Assembly: GCF_002015115.1 (NCBI RefSeq)
Contig: NZ_MUYA01000001.1
Location: 135,337-199,336, forward strand
From: Haemophilus paracuniculus
Lineage (GTDB): Bacteria; Pseudomonadota; Gammaproteobacteria; Enterobacterales; Pasteurellaceae
Reading direction: 5' to 3'
Length of the DNA: 64,000 nt
Shown here: piece after piece, positions 50,769 through 56,636 of the stretch
How the letters are laid out: each line of letters opens with the position of its first letter
Position numbering within the stretch: position 1 is the first letter of the stretch
The notes under the pieces: model-generated
What the model saw: the letters and a program-made list of their open reading frames with translations, nothing else
Database searches by the model: none
Told to the model about the DNA's origin: nothing
Made by a program: the position numbers and the translations under genes

Positions 50769-51446
50769 ATGACACACTTTGAAAAACAATTCGTTGAATT
50801 ATTCAACCATATTGCCCCTCACTACCGCCGTTCCGAGGTATTTTACGATTTCATCACAATAAGTGGATTAGAGCTGTATTTTGCGAGTACCGCTTATCAA
50901 GCCTGTGATGACACATTTAAAGATCGCTATCAACACGCAAGAAAGCGTTATTCTAATCAAGAGTTTACTCAATTAACGCAATTATTTGCGGTGGTTGTAG
51001 AAGCTCTAACGGAGAAAAGATACGATTTCTTAGGCACAGTCTTTATGCACCTTAATTTAGGTGATGGCTACAAAGGACAATACTTTACGCCTCAATCAAT
51101 CGCCGAGATGATGGCAAAAATAACCTTATCGAACTGTCATAAAATTATTGAGCAGAAAGGTTATATGACATTATCAGAGCCTGCTTGTGGCTCAGGTGTG
51201 ATGATTATTGCAAGTGTAAATCATCTGACGGAAGAAAAATTTAACCCTCAGCAACAGCTTTGGGTACATTGTCAAGATGTGGATTTTTCAGCCGCAATGA
51301 TGTGCTATATTCAACTCTCTCTTTTGCATATTCCTGCTTGTGTCAGCATCGGCGACAGCTTATCTCACCAAGTAAGAACGCAATTTTTTACGCTGGCTCA
51401 TTGGATAGGCGGTTGGCAATATAAACTGGCTCAATCAAATCATTGA
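50769..51446 (+). CDS. N6-adenine-methylase-like protein lacking the catalytic NPPY/F motif
   Basis: 225 residues. The region is like type I (HsdM-type) methylases: GQYFTPQSIAEMM near residue 110, the SAM-binding motif EPACGSGVMIIA near 137-148, an acidic motif QDVDFSA near 173, and a GDSL segment near 199. Just after this, where active enzymes have NPPY or NPPF, the protein reads LAHWIGGWQYKL and ends. It therefore probably binds SAM and perhaps DNA but cannot methylate alone. Its place after ArdC suggests an anti-restriction role, which is an inference. Confidence 0.75.
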   Translation: MTHFEKQFVELFNHIAPHYRRSEVFYDFITISGLELYFASTAYQACDDTFKDRYQHARKRYSNQEFTQLTQLFAVVVEALTEKRYDFLGTVFMHLNLGDGYKGQYFTPQSIAEMMAKITLSNCHKIIEQKGYMTLSEPACGSGVMIIASVNHLTEEKFNPQQQLWVHCQDVDFSAAMMCYIQLSLLHIPACVSIGDSLSHQVRTQFFTLAHWIGGWQYKLAQSNH

Positions 51447-51468
51447 AGATGAGTTAATCTACTACAAA

Positions 51469-51500
51469 AAATAAAGGGATCTTTTGATTCCTTTATTTTT
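51469..51500 (+). terminator. Intrinsic terminator after the methylase-like gene
   Basis: AAATAAAGGGATC (51469-51481) pairs with GATTCCTTTATTT (51486-51498) with one mismatch; T's follow. The same stem recurs at 53005. Confidence 0.85.
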
Positions 51501-51504
51501 ACTT

Positions 51505-51572
51505 ATCCCAAGGGATACATTATCCCTATGGGAATAGTGTATCCCTTATTTTTAATAAAATAGGAGTACTCT
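51505..51572 (+). promoter_or_regulatory. Switch-type translational leader 12 (DUF1281 gene)
   Basis: AGGGATACA (51511-51519)/TATCCCT (51521-51527), then GTGTATCCC (51537-51545), a TTATTTTT run, and AGGAGTAC (51562-51569) with the Shine-Dalgarno of the ATG at 51573. Forward pairing is weaker than in most copies; back pairing with AGGGATACA is good. Confidence 0.68.
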
Positions 51573-52313
51573 ATGCCAAATTGGTGCGAAAATAAATTGG
51601 ATTTTTATTGTCCAACCGATCAACTCGATAACTTGAAAAACAAGTTATTTTCTAAAACAGACGAAGGTAATTTGTGCCTTGATTTTACAAAATTAAAACC
51701 AATGCCTGTGGAATTAGATATTGAGTGTTCAAGTATGGGGACAAAAAGTCGTCAATTATTGGAAGAATTTCAATATCAACTTTTTTCCTTAGAATTAATG
51801 GAAAAATACCTTCCCCGCTCGCAAGTCAATCGAATCTATACGCTGGCTACCCAGCAAATGTGGTCGCTCAACCAATTTGTAGAATGGTTGCAAGCAAACC
51901 CAAGCGAACAAAAAGTCTTAGGAGTAGATTTGACACTTGGGCAACAGTATATCGACAACCTTGCCAAATATGGTGTAGAGACTTGGTATGATTGGCATTG
52001 CCAACAATGGGGGTGCAAATGGAATGCAACCACTTATGACATCACGGAATCTGATGGGCATATCACCTGCTATTTTGATACACCTTGGTCGCCGCCAAGA
52101 GAATGGTTCGAAACATTATGTGAGACCTTTCCAACCATTGACTTTACCTTATCATTTTTCGAGCCAGGCTGGTGGTTTGCAGGGGATTTTATTGCAGATA
52201 TGAGCGGCAGTTTTTACGAAAACCACCTTTGCGATGATGAAATCAAAACCTTTGCCAAAGATGTGTTTGGGGAAGAATTTGATGATGAGGAAGACGATAA
52301 TGAAGGTGAGTAG
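51573..52313 (+). CDS. DUF1281 / YubB-like ferredoxin-fold protein
   Basis: 246 residues. The start MPNWCENKLDFYCP and the block TPWSPPREWFETLCETFPTIDFTLSFFEPGWWFAGDF are typical of the DUF1281 (YubB) plasmid family, which is annotated with a ferredoxin-like fold and has unknown function. The C-terminal tail is very acidic (FDDEEDDNEGE). It is the last gene of the leader-controlled operon. Confidence 0.83.
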   Translation: MPNWCENKLDFYCPTDQLDNLKNKLFSKTDEGNLCLDFTKLKPMPVELDIECSSMGTKSRQLLEEFQYQLFSLELMEKYLPRSQVNRIYTLATQQMWSLNQFVEWLQANPSEQKVLGVDLTLGQQYIDNLAKYGVETWYDWHCQQWGCKWNATTYDITESDGHITCYFDTPWSPPREWFETLCETFPTIDFTLSFFEPGWWFAGDFIADMSGSFYENHLCDDEIKTFAKDVFGEEFDDEEDDNEGE

Positions 52314-52315
52314 TA

Positions 52316-52343
52316 TTGACTTCGTAAAGTGAAGTCATATAAT
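52316..52343 (+). promoter_or_regulatory. hicAB promoter with an inverted-repeat operator
   Basis: The -35 TTGACT (52316-52321) and the perfect -10 TATAAT (52338-52343) have a 16-bp spacer. TGACTTC (52317-52323) and GAAGTCA (52331-52337) form a perfect dyad that covers most of the promoter. HicB-type antitoxins usually repress their own promoter through such a site. Confidence 0.8.
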
Positions 52344-52365
52344 GCCCTCATTGAGGATATAGACT

Positions 52366-52629
52366 ATGCGAAAAAAGCAACTTAATACGTTAAAAGCGAT
52401 TTTCGATAAACCGACCAGAGCAAATATTAAGTGGAAAGAAATCGAATTACTGATTGAATCATTAGGTGGGCAAGTTTTGCAAGGCGAAGGTTCGAGAGTA
52501 AGATTTCTGTTGAATGGTAGTGTGGCAAGATTTCATCGCCCACATCCATCACCAGACACCGATAAAGGTGCTGTGGTTAGCTTACGAGAATGGCTTATAT
52601 CAATAGGAGTGACCCCTAATGAAAAATAA
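52366..52629 (+). CDS. hicA: HicA-like mRNA interferase toxin
   Basis: 87 residues with the dsRBD-like HicA fold. Recognisable parts are IKWKEIELLIESLGGQVLQGEGSRVRFLLN (in pieces), the catalytic-type histidine in ARFHRPHPSP, and VVSLREWL. HicA cleaves mRNA when not bound by HicB. It overlaps hicB by 11 bp and lies behind a strong autoregulated-looking promoter. Stabilisation of the ICE is a likely effect. Confidence 0.88.
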   Translation: MRKKQLNTLKAIFDKPTRANIKWKEIELLIESLGGQVLQGEGSRVRFLLNGSVARFHRPHPSPDTDKGAVVSLREWLISIGVTPNEK

Positions 52630-52996
52630 TATTGATAATATGACTAATTTCATTGAAATTGGCTCGCATAAGGCTGTTATCAGCTATGTGCCTGAATATA
52701 AAATGTTTCGCGGAAAATTCTTAAATACCACAGGTTATTGTGATTTTCTTGCAGATAGTGTTGATGGGCTTTACCAAGAAGGTGAAATCTCATTACAAGC
52801 CTATTTACAAGATTGCCAAGATTTAGGTATTGAAGCATTTAAACCAAGTAAACAAAAAACCTTTACATTACGTTATGATGAAACTTTATCTTATCAAGTT
52901 TCTGAACAAGCGAAACTACAAGGTGTATCTATTAATCATTTTATTGTGAATGCTATTCAACAACAATTACACAAACCTGTTGAGGCTCATTTATAA
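52619..52996 (+). CDS. hicB: HicB-like antitoxin
   Basis: 125 residues. The N-terminal part is the partly degraded RNase H-like HicB domain (ISYVPEYKMFRGKFLNTTGYCDFLADSVDGL). The C-terminal part is a ribbon-helix-helix DNA-binding domain (FTLRYDETLSYQVSEQAKLQGVSINHFIVNAIQQQL, in pieces). Starts at the ATG at 52619 or at an internal ATG 8 codons later. A bidirectional terminator follows. Confidence 0.88.
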   Translation: MKNNIDNMTNFIEIGSHKAVISYVPEYKMFRGKFLNTTGYCDFLADSVDGLYQEGEISLQAYLQDCQDLGIEAFKPSKQKTFTLRYDETLSYQVSEQAKLQGVSINHFIVNAIQQQLHKPVEAHL

Positions 52997-53004
52997 TAAT
53001 GAAA

Positions 53005-53034
53005 AAATAAAGGGATCATTCGATCCCTTTATTT
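53005..53034. terminator. Bidirectional terminator, 13-bp perfect stem
   Basis: AAATAAAGGGATC (53005-53017) pairs perfectly with GATCCCTTTATTT (53022-53034) around ATTC. It serves hicB and the convergent gene at 53039. It repeats the stem at 51469. Confidence 0.93.
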
Positions 53035-53038
53035 ATTC

Positions 53039-53539
53039 CTACTGAATAGGCTTAATCTCTTTCATTTTTCGTTTTTCTTCTTTTATCTTTTCTTTTTCTA
53101 TTTCATCGTCAACACAACTTTGTATTGCCAACAAGCTAGGATAATTACTACGAGGTAATAAACAACGATTTAATATTTCTTTCTCAATTTTAGATAACGA
53201 ATCTATTTTAGGGTTGCTAATTATATTATGATAAATGTTCTTATAATTTTCTTCATTAGTTTCATCTAATTTATCCCAATAATAACAACTAGCAACAAAA
53301 GAACAGAAAGCAATAATCCCATATAAAATTATTAACAAATCTTGAATCATTTCATTTTTAATTACCTTTTGAATCGTTTTGTTTTTTATTTTATTAAAAA
53401 CGAAAGATGCTACTCCTACTAATACTCCACCGAAAAATAAAACATACAGCATACAAAATGATGCAATTAGTAATAAAAAGAAAAAAGGTCCAGTTACAGA
53501 AACAAAAGGTTTTCCTACTATCTCTATTAGTATATCCAT
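53039..53539 (-). CDS. Unknown membrane protein, second gene of a two-gene operon
   Basis: 166 residues with three hydrophobic helices (about 14-35, 36-48 and 68-88) and a soluble, Lys/Glu-rich C-terminal half (EIEKEKIKEEKRKMKEIKP). Not recognised. AT-rich codon use marks it as cargo. Its ATG overlaps the stop of the preceding 61-residue gene (TAAATG), so both are made together. It lies between HicAB and the Septu-like genes, so a defence role is possible but unproven. Confidence 0.65.
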   Translation of the reverse strand: MDILIEIVGKPFVSVTGPFFFLLLIASFCMLYVLFFGGVLVGVASFVFNKIKNKTIQKVIKNEMIQDLLIILYGIIAFCSFVASCYYWDKLDETNEENYKNIYHNIISNPKIDSLSKIEKEILNRCLLPRSNYPSLLAIQSCVDDEIEKEKIKEEKRKMKEIKPIQ

Positions 53540-53725
53540 TTAATTCTCCCATTGATTTTTAAACTCTGACCCAACATATTCATCAACAATATCTGTAATT
53601 TCTGCCTCAGTTAGCAAGAAATCATCAAATGCACTGTGAAACTCATTTTTCAGTTGCTCTTTTAATCTGTCCCAGTATTCATCATTCTTAATCTGTTTTT
53701 GATGCATATTGTGAACCTCATCCAC
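53540..53725 (-). CDS. Unknown small acidic protein, first gene of a two-gene operon
   Basis: 61 residues, helical and acidic (DEYWDRLKEQLKNEFHSAFDDFLLTEAEITDIVDEY). Not recognised. It is tightly coupled to the membrane-protein gene that follows. No strong Shine-Dalgarno is seen, and a second ATG lies six codons in (MHQKQ). Confidence 0.55.
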   Translation of the reverse strand: MDEVHNMHQKQIKNDEYWDRLKEQLKNEFHSAFDDFLLTEAEITDIVDEYVGSEFKNQWEN

Positions 53726-53801
53726 TATAAAAGTGTAATTTTCTTGTAATTAAATATCATTTATTCTCAACACTAGTAACAATACAAGCCCTTTCTGTTT
53801 C

Positions 53802-53827
53802 ACCATATTAACCAAATGTGGTATATT
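53802..53827 (+). promoter_or_regulatory. Operator/promoter of the 53871 gene: ACCATA-N9-TGTGGT
   Basis: ACCATA (53802-53807) and TGTGGT (53817-53822) match as an inverted repeat in five of six positions, with the same 9-bp spacer as at 9831 and 11706. TGTGGTATATT forms an extended -10. This is the third copy of the operator, again in front of a type-B gene. Confidence 0.55.
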
Positions 53828-53870
53828 TAATTCTTATTTATAACTATCTTAACAGAATAGAGGACTTAAT

Positions 53871-54065
53871 ATGTCAGATAAACTTAGTATCACCTTTGGC
53901 GAAGCAGTTATTGCTGCTTCAAATCTATTATCAGTAGATTTAGGCGAAAAGAATCAAAACAACCTTATAGAAGAATGGAACAAGTCATCTTATACTCAGG
54001 AAGACTTTATTGCTATTAAATTAAATATATTAGCAAAAGCTATTTATAATACTTGCAACCAATAA
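53871..54065 (+). CDS. Unknown small protein, type-B member, convergent with type A
   Basis: 64 residues with Shine-Dalgarno AGAGGA. The N-terminus ITFGEAVIAASNLLSVDL resembles those at 9497 and 11457; the C-terminal half (YTQEDFIAIKLNILAKAIYNTC) is helical. It ends 3 bp before the end of the opposite type-A gene, so the pair is arranged tail to tail as at 11252/11666 but in mirror orientation. Confidence 0.62.
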   Translation: MSDKLSITFGEAVIAASNLLSVDLGEKNQNNLIEEWNKSSYTQEDFIAIKLNILAKAIYNTCNQ

Positions 54066-54067
54066 TA

Positions 54068-54271
54068 TTATTGCATTTCATTAAAATCTGTCCAAGGTTT
54101 TGAATCAATCCATCGTTCAGAATGGAATTCATTCATCTTATCTATAATTTCTTTCGTTAATTTACGCTCTTGAAGAAAGTAAGAGCGTTTCTCTGCTTTC
54201 TCTTCAATTTGATGTTGAATAATAGCTTTACCATCAATTTCAACCGTAAATTTCATTATCACTGTTGCCAT
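54068..54271 (-). CDS. Unknown small protein, type-A member
   Basis: 67 residues. MATVIMKFTVEIDGKAIIQHQIEE resembles the start of the 11252 protein, and the helical second half (LTKEIIDKMNEFHSERW) matches its YEILNKMIEIQSNN in pattern. A TATTAT -10-like box and AAGGTTAAAT precede the start. Function unknown. Confidence 0.62.
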   Translation of the reverse strand: MATVIMKFTVEIDGKAIIQHQIEEKAEKRSYFLQERKLTKEIIDKMNEFHSERWIDSKPWTDFNEMQ

Positions 54272-54419
54272 TATTTAACCTTATAATAGTAAGTAAACAC
54301 AATGATGAAAGTATGCCCTGCAAAAATAGGTAATAAAACAAAAAAACTGTATCAAATCCCAAAACAGTTTTGGGCGAGGAAAGGGAAAAGGCTAAGGGGA
54401 ATAAGGGTAATTTTTCAAG

Positions 54420-54454
54420 GGTAAACCGCTCCGCCGAAGCGGAGCGGACTTACC
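54420..54454. repeat. GC-rich hairpin in an AT-rich spacer
   Basis: CCGCTCCGC (54426-54434) pairs perfectly with GCGGAGCGG (54439-54447) around CGAA. Outer GGGTAA and TTACCC extend the stem. A second small hairpin (CCCAAAA/TTTTGGG, 54358-54374) lies 50 bp upstream. No T-run follows, so a terminator role is unclear. This 258-bp spacer before the defence genes otherwise shows nothing. Confidence 0.65.
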
Positions 54455-54529
54455 CGAAAAAGCAGTTTGATTGTTTGAAAAGGCAAAAGGGCTAAAAGGC
54501 TTTTGAATACACATTTACAAAGCTAGCTA

Positions 54530-55114
54530 TTATAGAAGCCCTTGTCTTAATGCTTCACTATATACAAATGGACTACGAGCTTTTAACCCATTTAGGGTAG
54601 TATCATCTTTTAGATAAGAATTAAAATGTTCTAATCTCATATTACATAATTCAGGATTATTTAACTTCAATCTCTGAATAGTTGAATCCAACACATTATG
54701 AGATATTATATCGTTGGATATATCATAATAAATTTCACCATTCCCAAAATCTAATTTAAATAGGCTATGAGATGGAATTGTTATAGGATCTATAACATCA
54801 TCATAATTTCCTTTCCTATTATTAGCTTTTATACAAGCATATCTAAAATTTGACCACTCATATGTTAATTTGGGATATTTAGATTTAGGAAGATAATGAT
54901 CTACCGTAGCTTCTCCTGTTGCATTTTCAATAAAAACGCAATAATAACAGCAAATACCTTTGTAGAGATTTGCAAGATCAGGCAAACACTTACTCCAATA
55001 ATTTTTATACTTAGAGGGCTTAGCATTAGGATGAGTAGATAGCCAAGATAGACCTGGTTTCCGAATCTCTTGATCAAAATATTCTGGCTCAGGATAATTA
55101 TATATTTTCAACAC
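54530..55114 (-). CDS. ptuB: HNH nuclease, PtuB-like, of a Septu-type defence pair
   Basis: 194 residues. A CxxC (CCYYC near residue 56), VDHYLPKSKYP near 73, WSNFRYAC near 86 and NNRKGNYDDVIDP near 97 form an HNH nuclease of the TIGR02646 kind. It overlaps the upstream ATPase gene by 17 bp. In Septu systems PtuA (ATPase) and PtuB (HNH) form a complex that degrades nucleic acid upon phage infection. The related retron-Ec78-type systems also need a reverse transcriptase, which is not present here. Confidence 0.82.
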   Translation of the reverse strand: MLKIYNYPEPEYFDQEIRKPGLSWLSTHPNAKPSKYKNYWSKCLPDLANLYKGICCYYCVFIENATGEATVDHYLPKSKYPKLTYEWSNFRYACIKANNRKGNYDDVIDPITIPSHSLFKLDFGNGEIYYDISNDIISHNVLDSTIQRLKLNNPELCNMRLEHFNSYLKDDTTLNGLKARSPFVYSEALRQGLL

Positions 55115-56423
55115 TTTTTAGGTATCCCTTTTTCTCACAAATAGATCGCCAATAAAATAAAAATTCATCCGTAGGTGATAGAGCTTCTGATAGTTTTTTT
55201 CTTATTCTTTCTATTTCTTCTGATGTTGGTTTTATTTCACGACGTGAACTAATTAATTCTTTTGCTTCTTCTATTAATTTCTCGTACTCTAAGGAGTAAC
55301 TATTTTTTAAATTAAAAGCCTCACTTTCTAACCAATTATTAATAGTTCCTAATTTTTCAAATAGCTCCTTCCTTACCTCAATTTTTCCTTCTCTTAAATC
55401 AAAATCTATCCATAAATCTTGGTTTTTATCAAATAAGGGTTCAAGAGAAGCCATTATCAAAGGAGAATGTGTTGCCGTTATTAACTGCGTTGTAGCATTT
55501 TCAGATAAATCAGTTATTACCTTTAATATTGCAGGAATAATTTGTCTTTGCCATTTTGGATGTAAATGAGCTTCAACTTCATCAATTAAAAAAGTAATTT
55601 GGTTTGTAGGCTCTTCACCAATTAAACTTGCATTCTCACAATGTTTTTTCCAAGAGTGAACTAAAAAATAAGCTAATGCAACAATACGTTTTACGCCAGA
55701 TGAAGCATGAGGCAATAAAACTTCCTGCCCGTAGGATGTTTTTATTGTAGGATACACACGATCATCATCTAACATTAATCGTCTAAGTTTACCTAATTCT
55801 AATGGTTCTTCTTTGGTAGATAATGATTTTAAAACAGATTGTAGTTGTGAAAAATGTTCAGAATTGCCTGATTGCCATATAGCCCAATCATATAGAAGAC
55901 CTGAGAAATGCTCTCTGCTATTTTCACCAGGTACACCTTCCCAGATTTCAGACTGAGAATAGACGTATGCAGCAGGTCTCGATGCATCATTCATTCCACT
56001 ATAATTGTTAGCTTCCCAAATATTACGCCAATAATTTCTAGCAGGATCCCATAAGGCAAAGCTTCCATCACTCATCGCATAAATGACTAAACCTGGATTG
56101 ATTGGTCGTCCAGCTTTCCCAACCCAGCTTTCATCTCTTGGAATATAAGTTGCTTGGTAATTTTTTTCTTGTTGTGTTTTTCCTAATAAAGAAAAGTGAA
56201 TTTCAGCATTATTCTTTAAGTCTATCGGCTTAGCAACATAGCCACTTTGAATTTTAGGATTGATATTTTTGGGCCAGCTTCTCGTTAAAGACCACCACAT
56301 AATATCAAGTAAAAAAGATTTACCTAAACCATTATCGCCAGTTAAGACATTCAGACGTGTCCCTAATGTTAAATGTAGCTCGGGTGCTGGTCCAACATTA
56401 ACCAACTTCAATGACTTAATCAT
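55098..56423 (-). CDS. ptuA: AAA/ABC-type ATPase, PtuA-like, of a Septu-type defence pair
   Basis: 441 residues. Walker A (GDNGLGKS) at 29-36, an SGVKRIVALAYFLV signature-like block near 238, Walker B (ITFLIDEVEAHLHPKWQRQ) near 270, and the switch histidine region (LITATHSPLIMAS) near 305 mark an SMC/OLD-like ATPase. It comes first in the operon with PtuB overlapping its end. AT-rich codon use marks it as recently acquired cargo, inserted between the establishment genes and traI. Confidence 0.85.
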   Translation of the reverse strand: MIKSLKLVNVGPAPELHLTLGTRLNVLTGDNGLGKSFLLDIMWWSLTRSWPKNINPKIQSGYVAKPIDLKNNAEIHFSLLGKTQQEKNYQATYIPRDESWVGKAGRPINPGLVIYAMSDGSFALWDPARNYWRNIWEANNYSGMNDASRPAAYVYSQSEIWEGVPGENSREHFSGLLYDWAIWQSGNSEHFSQLQSVLKSLSTKEEPLELGKLRRLMLDDDRVYPTIKTSYGQEVLLPHASSGVKRIVALAYFLVHSWKKHCENASLIGEEPTNQITFLIDEVEAHLHPKWQRQIIPAILKVITDLSENATTQLITATHSPLIMASLEPLFDKNQDLWIDFDLREGKIEVRKELFEKLGTINNWLESEAFNLKNSYSLEYEKLIEEAKELISSRREIKPTSEEIERIRKKLSEALSPTDEFLFYWRSICEKKGYLKSVENI

Positions 56424-56497
56424 ACATTCCTCAATTTAATTGACTTTTTGTAAAGTTATTGGGGGATAAAAACAAGCAAAACATCCGTATTCAAGTA

Positions 56498-56532
56498 AAG
56501 TAAAATTTTACTTGTACACCCTGAAACAGAAA
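56498..56532. repeat. 16-bp palindrome and left copy of a 28-bp inverted repeat upstream of traI
   Basis: AAGTAAAATTTTACTT (56498-56513) is a perfect palindrome. The segment 56505-56532, read on the minus strand, matches 59539-59566 on the plus strand in 27 of 28 positions (core TTTCTGTTTCAGGG...ACAAGTAAAAT). The two copies enclose traI and the integrase gene. Relaxase origins are often found next to the relaxase gene, so an oriT or regulatory role is possible. Confidence 0.7.
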
Positions 56533-56636
56533 ACCAAGTATAGAAAAAATCTCATCAAATTGCATTCACTTTCTGCTTTACCCTCTCACTTGTTCTTGTT
56601 GTAATAGTGAAAATTAGTAACAAGCACTTAATCAGA

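Noticed and set aside
54530..56423. Retron of the Ec78 type
   Set aside because: ATPase and HNH genes fit, but no reverse transcriptase gene or msr/msd-like region was found nearby, so Septu-like is the better call.
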